Part shown: one piece after another, positions 38,662 through 48,142 of the stretch | Layout of the letters: every line of letters starts with the position of its first letter | Numbering within the stretch: the first letter of the stretch is position 1 | Source of the DNA: Providencia sp. PROV188 | GTDB taxonomy: Bacteria; Pseudomonadota; Gammaproteobacteria; Enterobacterales; Enterobacteriaceae | DNA: 64,000 nt | Direction: 5' to 3' | NCBI RefSeq assembly: GCF_027595165.1 | Contig: NZ_CP097291.1 | Location: forward strand, 1,364,001-1,428,000 | Made by a program: the position numbers and the translations under genes | Notes under the pieces: generated by a model | Seen by the model: only the letters and a program-made list of their open reading frames with translations | What the model was told of the DNA's origin: nothing | Database searches by the model: none

Positions 38662-39813
38662 GTGTCCGACGAAAGTGATGTAGAAAAAACAGAAGAACCC
38701 ACGCCCCATAAAAAGCAGAAAGCGAAAGATGATGGGCAAATTGTTCGCTCCAAAGAATTAAGCTCCCTCATGATGATGTTGGCTGGAGTCAGTTTGCTGT
38801 GGTTAAGTGGCGGGCATTTGGCAAACCAGTTACGACAAATCATGCGCCAAGGATTTATCTTTGACGGGCATTACCTGCAAAACACAGGGTTAATGCTCAG
38901 TTATTTGGGGAGGGTGGTTAGTGAGGCGTTATTTGCTCTACTCCCAATTATCGGGGGGTTAGCGCTGGTGGGGATCTCTGCTTCGTCACTGGTGGGTGGG
39001 CTGTTATTTAATAGCAAATTGATTAAGTTTGATTTGAAAAAATTAAACCCAATCAAAGGATTAAAACGAATTTTCTCTATGAATGCCTTATCTGAATTGT
39101 TTAAGGCGATATTAAAATCACTGTTTGTGGGGTTAGGAGCATCCATTTTCCTCTGGCAAAGTTGGCCTTCACTACTCCATTTGGTGATGGAACCACCGAC
39201 AACGGCATTAGCGAATGCACTAGAGAAGGTAATTTTTGCAGGTTATTTAATTGTCTTTCTCTTAATCCCGATGGTGGCATTTGATGTATTTTATCAATTT
39301 CGTTCCCACTTGAAAAAGTTACGGATGAGCCGCCAAGAAATTAAAGACGAATTTAAGCAGCAAGAGGGTGATCCGCACATTAAAGCCAAAATTCGTCAGC
39401 AACAACGAGCGATTGCGCGTAACCGAATGATGGCAGATGTCCCCAGTGCGGATGTGATTGTTACTAACCCGACTCACTACGCTGTCGCCCTAAAATATGA
39501 CGATAAAAAAATGGGGGCGCCGAAAGTTTTGGCAAAAGGCGCAGGAGTTATTGCTCAACGTATTAAAGAAATTGGTGCAGAGCACCGCATTTTACAACTT
39601 GAAGCTCCACCGCTCGCGCGTGCGTTATACCGTCATGCGGAGATTGGACAAAGTATCCCTGTTGCGCTGTATGCAGCGGTAGCAGAAGTTTTAGCATGGG
39701 TTTACCAATTACGCCGTTGGCGTCGTGAAGGTGGCCTGAAACCAAAGAAACCGAAGAATTTACCAGTGCCACCGACGCTGGATTTTGCTGGAGATAACAA
39801 TCGCGATGGCTAA
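38662..39813 (+). CDS. flhB: Flagellar type III export switch protein FlhB
   Basis: Membrane export gate that switches specificity from hook to filament subunits by self-cleavage. The 383-residue product starts at a GTG preceded by TTGGAAG, has four membrane helices (about 30-210) and a cytoplasmic domain with the cleavage site NPTH (Asn269-Pro270, as in Salmonella). It overlaps flhA by eight bases (ATGGCTAA). It begins the flhBA operon. Confidence 0.97.
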   Translation: MSDESDVEKTEEPTPHKKQKAKDDGQIVRSKELSSLMMMLAGVSLLWLSGGHLANQLRQIMRQGFIFDGHYLQNTGLMLSYLGRVVSEALFALLPIIGGLALVGISASSLVGGLLFNSKLIKFDLKKLNPIKGLKRIFSMNALSELFKAILKSLFVGLGASIFLWQSWPSLLHLVMEPPTTALANALEKVIFAGYLIVFLLIPMVAFDVFYQFRSHLKKLRMSRQEIKDEFKQQEGDPHIKAKIRQQQRAIARNRMMADVPSADVIVTNPTHYAVALKYDDKKMGAPKVLAKGAGVIAQRIKEIGAEHRILQLEAPPLARALYRHAEIGQSIPVALYAAVAEVLAWVYQLRRWRREGGLKPKKPKNLPVPPTLDFAGDNNRDG

Positions 39814-41902
39814 TTTGGCTGCACTTTTAAAATTGCCGAAAAACTTACAAGGAACTCAGTGGCAAATCCTCGCTGGACCCGTGCTGATATTACTGATTCT
39901 GTCGATGATGGTTTTACCATTACCGGCATTTTTGCTTGATTTGTTGTTCACCTTTAACATTGCTCTGTCCATTATGGTTCTGCTTGTGGCGATGTTCACC
40001 AAACGGACATTGGATTTTGCCGCATTTCCCACCATTTTGCTGTTCGCAACCTTATTGCGCCTATCTTTGAATATCGCTTCAACGCGTATTATTTTGCTGG
40101 ATGGTCATACTGGACCTGATGCTGCTGGGCGTGTTGTCGAAGCTTTTGGTCACTTCCTGGTTGGCGGTAACTTTGCCATTGGTATCGTTGTTTTCATTAT
40201 CTTGGTTCTGATTAACTTTATGGTTATCACCAAGGGTGCGGGGCGTATCGCCGAAGTGGGTGCTCGCTTTGTGCTTGATGGTATGCCCGGTAAGCAAATG
40301 GCCATCGATGCCGACTTAAACGCCGGTATCATTAATGATGATGAAGCGAAAAAACGCCGAGCAGAAGTCACTCAAGAAGCCGATTTTTACGGTTCAATGG
40401 ACGGTGCGAGTAAATTCGTCCGTGGTGATGCTGTCGCCGGAATTATGATCATGGTGATAAACGTCATCGGTGGTCTGATTGTTGGTGTGGGTCAGCACCA
40501 TATGACCCTCGGTGATGCAACGAGCGTTTATACCTTATTAACCATTGGTGACGGTCTAGTTGCCCAAATTCCAGCATTGATCATTTCAACGGCAGCGGGG
40601 GTTATCGTCACTCGCGTTGCAACCGATGAAGATGTCGGTGAGCAGATGGTCACTCAACTGTTCAATAATCCGCGCGTGATGTGGCTCAGTGCTGGGGTGT
40701 TAGGGTTGATTGGTCTTATTCCAGGGATGCCTAACTTTGTTTTCCTACTGTTTACTGCGGCATTGGCTGCATTAGGCTGGTATCTGGTAAAACGCTCACG
40801 TAACCCAGAAAAAGTGATGGATGATAGCCAAGCGCAACATTTCCAAGAAGCCAATAAAGTGGTCGAAGCAACATGGGATGATGTGCAGTTAGAAGATTTA
40901 CTGGCAATGGAAGTCGGTTATCGCTTAATTCCGTTGGTTGATAACGATCAACAAGGGGAGCTATTGGGTCGACTTCGTGGGTTACGTAAGAAATTTGCTC
41001 AGGAAGTCGGATACTTACCTCCGGTGGTACATATTTGCGACAACTTAGAGTTATCCCCATGTGAATATCGCATTCTTATCAAAGGGGCTGAGGTGGGGCG
41101 CGGAGAAGCTCAACCTGGACGTAACTTAGCGATTGATCCGGGTAATGCGGCGGGAACTTTACAAGGAGATATGACTAAAGAACCTGCGTTTGGTCTGCCT
41201 GCAATATGGATCGATGACGATTTACGTGAACAAGCACAAATCCAAGGTTATACCGTCGTTTCTGCAAGTACCGCGGTAGCAACGCACTTTAACCAAATTT
41301 TACTGCAATATTCGAGCACTCTGTTCGGTCGCCAAGAAGCCCAGATGTTGTATGACCGAGTGAAAAAAGAGATGCCAAAACTGGCGGATGATTTGATCCC
41401 TGACACCATTTCACTGACCATCTTGCACCGCGTTTTACAAAACCTACTCATGGAAGATGTGGTGATCCGCGACATGCGCACCATTATTGAAACGCTGGCT
41501 GAAATGGCAGGTGAAAATGGTGAACAAAAAGACACTGATTACCTTACCTCTCAGGTACGTATTGCTTTAGGACGAGCCATTACCCAGCAATGGTTTGGTA
41601 GCGCTGAAGAGATCCAAGTGATTGGGTTGGATGCGAAGTTAGAGCAAATCCTGCTACAAGCCGCAAAGAATGGCGGTGGCTTAGAGCCAAACTTAGCCCA
41701 GTTTATTCAAACTCAAGCTGAAGAAGCAGTGGGGCATCAAGAAGCGATGGGGGCGCCAACCGTATTGTTAGTGAATCATGCCCTGAGGCTGATTTTATCT
41801 CGCTTCCTGCGTCGTAGTTTGCCGCAATTAGTGGTGATGTCCAATTTAGAAATGACAGATCACCGTAAGATTAGAATGACATCGATGATCAGTGGGTCAT
41901 AA
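39806..41902 (+). CDS. flhA: Flagellar export gate protein FlhA
   Basis: Proton-coupled core of the flagellar type III secretion gate. The 698-residue product has eight N-terminal membrane helices and the conserved FHIPEP-loop region (RFVLDGMPGKQMAIDADLNA, then ADFYGSMDGASKFVRGDA), followed by a large cytoplasmic domain that binds FlgN and other chaperones. I start at the ATG at 39806 because the family begins MANLAALL and GGAG lies upstream. A strong terminator follows, and no flhE is found. Confidence 0.97.
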   Translation: MANLAALLKLPKNLQGTQWQILAGPVLILLILSMMVLPLPAFLLDLLFTFNIALSIMVLLVAMFTKRTLDFAAFPTILLFATLLRLSLNIASTRIILLDGHTGPDAAGRVVEAFGHFLVGGNFAIGIVVFIILVLINFMVITKGAGRIAEVGARFVLDGMPGKQMAIDADLNAGIINDDEAKKRRAEVTQEADFYGSMDGASKFVRGDAVAGIMIMVINVIGGLIVGVGQHHMTLGDATSVYTLLTIGDGLVAQIPALIISTAAGVIVTRVATDEDVGEQMVTQLFNNPRVMWLSAGVLGLIGLIPGMPNFVFLLFTAALAALGWYLVKRSRNPEKVMDDSQAQHFQEANKVVEATWDDVQLEDLLAMEVGYRLIPLVDNDQQGELLGRLRGLRKKFAQEVGYLPPVVHICDNLELSPCEYRILIKGAEVGRGEAQPGRNLAIDPGNAAGTLQGDMTKEPAFGLPAIWIDDDLREQAQIQGYTVVSASTAVATHFNQILLQYSSTLFGRQEAQMLYDRVKKEMPKLADDLIPDTISLTILHRVLQNLLMEDVVIRDMRTIIETLAEMAGENGEQKDTDYLTSQVRIALGRAITQQWFGSAEEIQVIGLDAKLEQILLQAAKNGGGLEPNLAQFIQTQAEEAVGHQEAMGAPTVLLVNHALRLILSRFLRRSLPQLVVMSNLEMTDHRKIRMTSMISGS

Positions 41903-41946
41903 ACAGTCGATTGATTTCAAGTTAACGAAACGCAAATAAGTATCAC

Positions 41947-42002
41947 AATAGGCAGTGTAGTGAGATGAGTGTCATAACTCCTCACTCACTGCCTATTTTT
42001 TC
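41947..42002 (+). terminator. Terminator of flhBA
   Basis: AATAGGCAGTG (41947-41957) pairs with CACTGCCTATT (41987-41997), with a further inner TGAG/CTCA pair, followed by T residues. Confidence 0.85.
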
Positions 42003-42159
42003 GTGCATTAGTTTTATACAAAAGCACAGTTAAGGTCTTTGCAGACTTTAAACCGAACGCTGCGAACAGCATCAAGTCTCACTAACATGAGCCGAAAAAT
42101 GTTAGATATTAATCATTAATGTGCATCGATACCTTATACATAATCATGGTGTAAAGAAC

Positions 42160-42297
42160 ATGGCAGACACATTGAAGGAATTATTGGAATTTGCTAAAGG
42201 ACTAGAGAAAATCGGGGTTACAGATGGAGATGTTGTGAAACGTATTGAGGCGAGAATAAAAGCAAAAAAGGTGAAATCTAATCGACCAAAAGGCTAA
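42160..42297 (+). CDS. Small unknown protein (45 residues) where flhE would be expected
   Basis: ATG at 42160, stop at 42297; starts MADTLKELLEFAKGLEKIG and ends KSNRPKG, very basic in the second half. There is no clear ribosome site (GTAAAGAAC). The first half is weakly like the N-terminal helix of small XRE-type antitoxins (AKGL...GVTD). The stop codon lies inside a 22-bp tandem repeat, so its C-terminus may have been altered by repeat slippage. I do not recognise a function. Confidence 0.4.
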   Translation: MADTLKELLEFAKGLEKIGVTDGDVVKRIEARIKAKKVKSNRPKG

Positions 42298-42339
42298 ATT
42301 TAATAAACCAAAAGACTAAATTTAATAAACCAAAAGACT
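42285..42339. repeat. 22-bp tandem repeat, 2.5 copies
   Basis: ACCAAAAGRCTAAATTTAAT plus AA occurs at 42285-42306 and 42307-42328, with a partial copy ACCAAAAGACT at 42329-42339. The first copy has GGC where the others have GAC. Confidence 0.85.
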
Positions 42340-42394
42340 CTGATCATTTAACCAGATAAAAATGGGGGCGAGGAAAACAGGTTTAGTCAGAAAT

Positions 42395-42835
42395 CTAAAT
42401 TGAAATTTTCTTTCCTAACGCAGGGCGTTTAGATTCTAAGCCATCGGCACCGTAAGTTGACTGATTATTATGCTTTTTCACAAAATTTAGACGTTGTGCA
42501 TTCAGCTCAATATGCAGTTGAAGCATTTGGTGATTACGATAATTTAAATCTTTTAGTTGGGTCGTTAGGTCTTTAATCGTATTCCAAGTATGGTTGAGCA
42601 CTGGGTTACCTTCATAAGGTGCAACGATTTTTGCTTGCTCTTCCAATTGTAAACGGTGGTTCTCACCATGACTGATAGCGGCAACTAAAAAACGTTTTTG
42701 CTCCGTCGTTTCCTGAAATGGAGAAGGTGGCACACGATGGTAACCCAATAATAACTCTTCATTCTTCATCACAATTTCCAGTGATTGCAAATGACCAAGC
42801 TGCTGTTCTAATAGTAGTAATAATTCGTCGTTCAT
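42395..42835 (-). CDS. flgN: Export chaperone FlgN for FlgK and FlgL
   Basis: Delivers the hook-filament junction proteins FlgK and FlgL to FlhA. The 146-residue product is an all-helical protein starting MNDELLLLLEQQLGHLQSLE with long amphipathic helices and LNHTWNTIKDLTTQLKDLNY in the middle, as in FlgN. It follows flgM by 11 bases on the same strand, the usual flgMN order. Confidence 0.88.
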   Translation of the reverse strand: MNDELLLLLEQQLGHLQSLEIVMKNEELLLGYHRVPPSPFQETTEQKRFLVAAISHGENHRLQLEEQAKIVAPYEGNPVLNHTWNTIKDLTTQLKDLNYRNHQMLQLHIELNAQRLNFVKKHNNQSTYGADGLESKRPALGKKISI

Positions 42836-42846
42836 AGTCGTTCAGT

Positions 42847-43149
42847 TTATTTCATAGAAAGCATGCATTCATGGGCATCACGTAAAATACCATCAGCGAT
42901 TTTACCTGCATCCATGGTTAACGTGCCGTCTTTGATGGCTTGTTTGATTTTTTCAACTTTAGCGACATCAATATCAGAAGCTTGAGGTTGAAGTAATTTC
43001 TTTTGTAACTCACTCGGTGCAAAAGAGCTTTCTTTAACGGCTTCATTTGCGGAGACTTTTTTCTCACGAACCAGCGCTGCGGTTTCTTGTGGATCGCGAG
43101 TGGTTACCTGAGTCAAGGCAGAGATTGCAGATGTTTGCTCAATAGCCAT
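42847..43149 (-). CDS. flgM: Anti-sigma-28 factor FlgM
   Basis: Binds FliA (sigma-28) until it is secreted through the finished hook-basal body. The 100-residue product is disordered at its N-terminus and has the conserved C-terminal helices (VAKVEKIKQAIKDGTLTMDAGKIADGIL). A FliA promoter lies 38 bases upstream and drives flgMN, which gives the usual feedback loop. The ribosome site is GGAAAAAT-like. Confidence 0.95.
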   Translation of the reverse strand: MAIEQTSAISALTQVTTRDPQETAALVREKKVSANEAVKESSFAPSELQKKLLQPQASDIDVAKVEKIKQAIKDGTLTMDAGKIADGILRDAHECMLSMK

Positions 43150-43187
43150 AGTATTTTTCCTGTTCCCGATATTTTTGATATAGAAGG

Positions 43188-43214
43188 TTATCGGCAGATA
43201 TTAATGAACCTTTA
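43188..43214 (-). promoter_or_regulatory. Sigma-28 (FliA) promoter of flgMN
   Basis: On the minus strand TAAAGGTT, exactly 11 bases, GCCGATAA (a full match to the -10 consensus). Confidence 0.92.
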
Positions 43215-43395
43215 ATATTCGGTTAGCTTTCAAATTACCAATGAGATAGGTAATTTCACTTAAATCGCGATATAAATTCTGATAATTAACTGCATGTTTA
43301 ACTACTTCAGACGAATTGCAAAAATTATACCTGTAATTCACTTCAAAAACAGAAAATTATCACGCTATAACTTGATGATTTAATTTTAAATTAAG

Positions 43396-44067
43396 TTAGT
43401 TAAGCGCTACTTGAACACTGCCATTTTCTTGAGCTTCACCATTAACCACTTGCCCATTGATAAGTCGAACTCGAATATTTTCACCCATGGCGGCATTATT
43501 AATGGCTCGACCTTCATATTTAACGGAAAAGTTATTGCCAGTGGCAAATACATACACGGTTTGACCCGCCTTAATAGCCCAAGGGCGCCTAACCATTGAG
43601 CTAGTAAACGTCTGCCCTGCGGTAATATTGCGAAGGGCTAACGTGCCACGCAGCGCCATCTTGTCGGTAGATGCCCCAGATGGCAATTGGTGAATAAGCC
43701 CTCTTTTGGTGCCAATATCCACAAATTCAATGGTTTCTCCCCGTTGAATATTACGGGTGGCAACATAATATTGCCCAGTGACATTCACCGTCAGCTGTAA
43801 ATACTGTTTTTTCTTATCGCATTGCACAGGAAGTGAGATATTTCCCATATTACGACCCCCACTTGGTAAGCCAATTTGCGGCTTATCACAATTTGGCCAT
43901 TTATCAATTGGGGTTTTTATTTCAATTGAAACGCTATTTTGCTTTCCATGAATTTTACGGAAATACTGGTCAATATCTTGTGGGAGAGATGCTTGCGCAG
44001 AAAAAGAAAATAGATTTAATATACTGATAATTAAAATATATTTAATTGAAAAAACAGTTTTCATCAT
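43396..44067 (-). CDS. flgA: P-ring assembly chaperone FlgA
   Basis: Periplasmic chaperone for FlgI polymerisation into the P ring. The 223-residue product has a signal peptide (MMKTVFSIKYILIISILNL to about residue 26, SAQASLPQ) and a C-terminal SAF domain with RNIQRGETIEF and KAGQTVYVFATGNNFSVKYEGRAI. Two adjacent ATGs (44067, 44064) are possible; the first is six bases from GGA. It is divergent from flgB, the usual arrangement. Confidence 0.92.
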   Translation of the reverse strand: MMKTVFSIKYILIISILNLFSFSAQASLPQDIDQYFRKIHGKQNSVSIEIKTPIDKWPNCDKPQIGLPSGGRNMGNISLPVQCDKKKQYLQLTVNVTGQYYVATRNIQRGETIEFVDIGTKRGLIHQLPSGASTDKMALRGTLALRNITAGQTFTSSMVRRPWAIKAGQTVYVFATGNNFSVKYEGRAINNAAMGENIRVRLINGQVVNGEAQENGSVQVALN

Positions 44068-44307
44068 CCCATTTCCTTTTTCATCCCATACCTTTTTACC
44101 CTTGAAGTTTACCTACATCGTCAATAATGAATGAGGCAAATAGGTCAATTATTTTGCCTTTATCTCGCCATTAGATTTTTTATCTGCCAGCTAATATGAG
44201 CATCGAATTTCTATATTCAAACTTTGCGTTTATAAAAACTGCAATTAAAAAATTCTTAATTTTCGTCTAAATCGATTAGGAATTAACTTAAATCCATTGA
44301 GGAAACC

Positions 44308-44721
44308 ATGATTGATAAATTAGATGCCACCTTTGCTTTTCAGCAACGGGCTTTGTCCATAAGAGAAGCAAGACAGACTGTTTTGGCTTCTAACATCGCC
44401 AATGCGGATACCCCTGGTTATCAAGCGCGTGATATTGATTTTAATCGTCAATTACAACAAGCGATGGATAAAGGCGTGGTGAAAGGAAAGGGTATTTCAC
44501 TGGCAGTGACAGCCAAAGGGCATATTGAAGGACATGATATGAAGCCTGCTGCATTGGATCTGAAATATCGTGTGCCTTATCAAACTTCAATGGATGGAAA
44601 TACGGTTGATATGGATGTTGAGCGCAGCCAATTTGCTGATAACACATTGAAATATCAAGCCGATCTTACATTCATCAATAGCCAAGTCAAAAGTATGTTG
44701 GCCGTTCTACAACAAGGGTAA
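44308..44721 (+). CDS. flgB: Flagellar proximal rod protein FlgB
   Basis: Rod subunit next to the MS ring. The 137-residue product has the family N-terminus [31 protein letters not shown] and the rod motif [15 protein letters not shown]. It begins the flgBCDEFGHIJ operon, five bases before flgC; the 240-base gap to flgA holds the divergent class 2 promoters. Confidence 0.97.
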   Translation: MIDKLDATFAFQQRALSIREARQTVLASNIANADTPGYQARDIDFNRQLQQAMDKGVVKGKGISLAVTAKGHIEGHDMKPAALDLKYRVPYQTSMDGNTVDMDVERSQFADNTLKYQADLTFINSQVKSMLAVLQQG

Positions 44722-44726
44722 GGGTT

Positions 44727-45131
44727 ATGGGTCTACTCAGTATTTTTGATATCTCCTCTTCTGCATTAACCGCGCAATCTCAGCGTCTAAACGTTAGCGC
44801 GAGTAACATGGCGAACGCAGAAAGTGTGGTGGGTCCTGATGGTGAACCGTACCGTGCGAAGCAAGTGGTTTTTCAAATGGCGCCACAAGGTCGCAATCAA
44901 GTCGGTGGCGTTCGTGTGAGTGAATTAATCGAAGATCCTGCTCCTCCGCGTATGGAATACAAGCCCGGTCATCCTCTTGCAGATGAAAAAGGCTACGTGA
45001 AGATGCCTAACGTCGATACCGTAGGTGAAATGATCAACACGATCTCCGCATCGCGCAGCTATCAAGCCAACTTAGAAGTCATGAATACCGCAAAAACATT
45101 GCTACAGAAAACCTTAACGCTAGGTCAGTAA
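44727..45131 (+). CDS. flgC: Flagellar proximal rod protein FlgC
   Basis: Rod subunit. The 134-residue product contains [27 protein letters not shown] (rod N-terminus) and ends with the conserved [27 protein letters not shown] helix that packs in the rod. Two proline-rich loops ([12 protein letters not shown]) sit between. Confidence 0.97.
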   Translation: MGLLSIFDISSSALTAQSQRLNVSASNMANAESVVGPDGEPYRAKQVVFQMAPQGRNQVGGVRVSELIEDPAPPRMEYKPGHPLADEKGYVKMPNVDTVGEMINTISASRSYQANLEVMNTAKTLLQKTLTLGQ

Positions 45132-45143
45132 CGGAGGCGCGCA

Positions 45144-46010
45144 ATGGGAATTTCTGCATCAATGAATGATTCTTTGGATAACACAGTTGCTGGGCCAGCA
45201 GCTGCAGCCAGTAACATTCCAAAGAAAAGTCAAAGTGATGATATGCGTGACACATTTTTAACCATGATTGTCACGCAGATGAAAAACCAAGACCCGACCA
45301 AACCAATGGATAACGCGGATTTAACGGGGCAACTAGCTCAAATCGCTACACTTGAGAGCATGAATAAGCTCAGTGATAGTGTGACAGGGATTTCGCAACA
45401 GATAGGGTCTGGGCAGTCATTACAGGCAACGCAACTCGTGGGCAAAGGGGTGCTTATCCCGCGCAATGAAATTGTGCTGGCACCCCTGAAAAAAGAGAGT
45501 AGTGGCGAAAATAGCAATGTAGCTAAGCCAGCGAACCCATTACCTGACGATGTGATTAGCGCGAATAGCCCATCTAATTTTGGGCTCAGTAATTTTGGCG
45601 CAACAGAGGGTAATGAAGGCGGAGAAGGTACTGAAGAGCCGCAAACTGATTACATTTCATCGCCATTTGGCTTCTTCCTACCGAAGATGGCCGATAGCGT
45701 TGAAATTACCATTCGAGACAAAAACCGCACCGTAATCCGCACTATCACCTATGACTCAGAAGTGAAACCCGATATTTACGATATGGCATGGGATGGTCGC
45801 GATAACAACGGTAATGTGGTTGCCGATCCGAAAGGGAAATATTTCTTTGATGTGAAAGCCGTCAGGATGGGGTCTGAAATTGAGGTCACCAAACTCGGTT
45901 ATACCCGTGTCAATGGTGTCACACCTGGCTCAGATGCACCATTACTGGATGTTGGAATAGGGCAAAGTGTGCCACTAAGCAGCATCTTTAAAGTGTATCC
46001 CGCATCTTAA
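45144..46010 (+). CDS. flgD: Hook-cap protein FlgD with an enlarged middle segment
   Basis: Caps the growing hook. The 288-residue product keeps the N-terminal export part (TFLTMIVTQMKNQDPTKPMDNADLTGQLAQIATLESMNKL) and the C-terminal FlgD Ig-like and Tudor domains (YDMAWDGRDNNGNVVADPKGKYFFDVKA). E. coli FlgD has 231 residues; the excess is a low-complexity, Asn/Gly/Glu/Ser-rich insert at about residues 115-170 (GNEGGEGTEEPQTD). It lies 12 bases after flgC. Confidence 0.95.
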   Translation: MGISASMNDSLDNTVAGPAAAASNIPKKSQSDDMRDTFLTMIVTQMKNQDPTKPMDNADLTGQLAQIATLESMNKLSDSVTGISQQIGSGQSLQATQLVGKGVLIPRNEIVLAPLKKESSGENSNVAKPANPLPDDVISANSPSNFGLSNFGATEGNEGGEGTEEPQTDYISSPFGFFLPKMADSVEITIRDKNRTVIRTITYDSEVKPDIYDMAWDGRDNNGNVVADPKGKYFFDVKAVRMGSEIEVTKLGYTRVNGVTPGSDAPLLDVGIGQSVPLSSIFKVYPAS

Positions 46011-46055
46011 TTTTATTCCCCAAACTTTTATTCCCCAAATATTCATGGAGAAAAT

Positions 46056-47324
46056 ATGTCTTTTTCACAAGCAGTCAGTGGCTTAAATGCAGCATCAGCG
46101 GGGCTAGACTCGATTGGTAACAATATTGCCAACTCCGCAACTAACGGTTTTAAAGGGGCAACAACCTCGTTTGCTGATATGTTTGCCGGCTCCGGTGTTG
46201 GGCTAGGTGTGAACGTCGCAGCGGTCACTCAAAACTTCAAAGATGGTCCAATTACCCGTACTGATAGAGCAACCGACGTTGCGATTTCCGGTAACGGGTT
46301 TTTCCGCGTTCAAGACCAAAACGGTGATGTTTATTACAGCCGTGACGGTCAATTCTTGCGTGATAAAAGCGGTAACTTAGTCAACAACCAAGGCATGGTA
46401 GTGACTGGGTATCCGGCAAGCGTGGATGAGAAAGGTAACATCACTGTGCAAAGCGGCGGTGTTCCGGCTGGAATGAATATCCCAACGGATATGATGGATG
46501 CGAAGCAATCTGATTTAGCTAAGTTAACCATCAACCTGAACTCAGAAGATAAAGTTAAAGATAAGCCTTTTGATCCAAACAAGCCTGATGATATCGCGAC
46601 ATATAACTTCAGCACGACCATGACAGCTTATGACAGCCAAGGTAACACCCATGAAATTTCTGTTTATTTTGTGAAGGATGCAGATAACAAATGGAGTGCA
46701 TACGCTAAAGATTCTAGTGAAACCAAAGCTGAAAAGCTGGGGGAGCTAGAATTTGACGGTAACGGTAAGCTAATGACTGAAAAAGTAGTCAAAGGTCCAA
46801 ACCCTGGTGACCCAGATACTACGGTTCAATTACCAACAACGTTTGCTTTCCCATTCAAAGGCTTAAATGGTGCGAATGATGGTACTCTACAAGTCGATTT
46901 GGGCAAAACTCGTCAACAAAAAGTGAGCGAATCTTCAGTCAGTGCTATCGATGTGAACGGCTACCCAGCCGGTGAATACACCACCTTCAAAATCGAAGAT
47001 AACGGTCTGATTGTTGCTAACTACTCCAACCAACAAAAACGTGTTGTGGGTCAAATTGCGTTATCCGCATTTGCTAACCCGAACGGTTTGGTTTCCCAAG
47101 GTGGTAACGTTTGGGCGGCATCAAATGCTTCTGGTAACCCAATGGATGGCGTTCCGGGTGTAGGTCAATTCGGTAAGTTGACCAGTGGTGCGCTGGAATC
47201 GTCCAACGTGGATATGAGCCAAGAACTGATCAGCATGATCGTAATGCAGCGTAACTATCAGTCCAATGCCCAAACCATTAAGACCCAAGACCAGATGTTA
47301 CAAACACTGGTTAACTTACGTTAA
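46056..47324 (+). CDS. flgE: Hook protein FlgE
   Basis: Main subunit of the flexible hook. The 422-residue product has N-terminal SFSQAVSGLNAASAGLDSIG NNIANSATNGFKGA (read as two adjacent motifs), the central D1/D2 domains with lysine- and proline-rich loops, and the C-terminal GALESSNVDMSQELISMIV and QRNYQSNAQTIKTQDQMLQT helices. It follows flgD by 45 bases with a GGAG ribosome site. Confidence 0.97.
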   Translation: MSFSQAVSGLNAASAGLDSIGNNIANSATNGFKGATTSFADMFAGSGVGLGVNVAAVTQNFKDGPITRTDRATDVAISGNGFFRVQDQNGDVYYSRDGQFLRDKSGNLVNNQGMVVTGYPASVDEKGNITVQSGGVPAGMNIPTDMMDAKQSDLAKLTINLNSEDKVKDKPFDPNKPDDIATYNFSTTMTAYDSQGNTHEISVYFVKDADNKWSAYAKDSSETKAEKLGELEFDGNGKLMTEKVVKGPNPGDPDTTVQLPTTFAFPFKGLNGANDGTLQVDLGKTRQQKVSESSVSAIDVNGYPAGEYTTFKIEDNGLIVANYSNQQKRVVGQIALSAFANPNGLVSQGGNVWAASNASGNPMDGVPGVGQFGKLTSGALESSNVDMSQELISMIVMQRNYQSNAQTIKTQDQMLQTLVNLR

Positions 47325-47339
47325 TCCTAGAGGCTGGCG

Positions 47340-48095
47340 ATGGATCATGTCATTTATACCGCAATGGGCGGGGCGCGTCATGCGCTTGAAAACCAAAGTA
47401 TTGTTTCGAATAACATTGCGAACGTTTCAACAGCGGGCTTTAAAGCTCAACTGTCAGCGATGCGCGCGGTGCCTATTCACGGTGATACCGAGCAGACGCG
47501 TACGCTAGTTGTTGCATCAACACCGGGTGCGGATATGAGCCAAGGTCAACTGAACTATACCGGTAGACCGATGGATGTTGCGTTGAATGATAAACACTTT
47601 TTGGCAGTCGCTTTAGGCGATGGCACGGAGGCGTATACCCGCAACGGTAACATCCAAATTTCGCCAGACGGTGAATTAATGATTGGTGAGCGTGTGTTGC
47701 AAGGGGATGGCGGGGCTATCAACGTGCCACCTAACGCGGAATTAACCATTGGTAACGATGGCACCATTACGGCTTTGCTGGCAACCGATCCACCAACCAT
47801 GTTGGGACAGATTGGCCGCCTCAAAGTGGTTGAAGCGCAGCCGCAAGACTTAGTCCGTGGCGAAGATGGATTATTCCATTTATCTCCTCAGGCACAAGCA
47901 GCGAATGGCGAAGGATTACCCATGAGCGAGCGTGCTATCGTGACTTCTGGCGTGATTGAAGGAAGTAACGTCAATGCCGCTGAAGCCATGGTCTCTATGA
48001 TTGCCAATGCTCGTCATTTTGAAATGCAAATGAAAGTGATCCACAGCGCAGACGAAAATGCGCAGCGTGCCAATCAACTACTTACTATCAGTTAA
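47340..48095 (+). CDS. flgF: Flagellar rod protein FlgF
   Basis: Proximal rod subunit. The 251-residue product starts DHVIYTAMGGARHALENQSIVSNNIANVST and ends with the rod C-terminal helix (NAAEAMVSMIANARHFEMQM). RBS AGGCTGGCG precedes the ATG. Read as two motifs, the N- and C-terminal pairs are those common to rod and hook proteins. Confidence 0.96.
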   Translation: MDHVIYTAMGGARHALENQSIVSNNIANVSTAGFKAQLSAMRAVPIHGDTEQTRTLVVASTPGADMSQGQLNYTGRPMDVALNDKHFLAVALGDGTEAYTRNGNIQISPDGELMIGERVLQGDGGAINVPPNAELTIGNDGTITALLATDPPTMLGQIGRLKVVEAQPQDLVRGEDGLFHLSPQAQAANGEGLPMSERAIVTSGVIEGSNVNAAEAMVSMIANARHFEMQMKVIHSADENAQRANQLLTIS

Positions 48096-48142
48096 TCACT
48101 AACAGCTAGCCGCTAGTCGGCAAATGTTAGTAAGGAATGACT

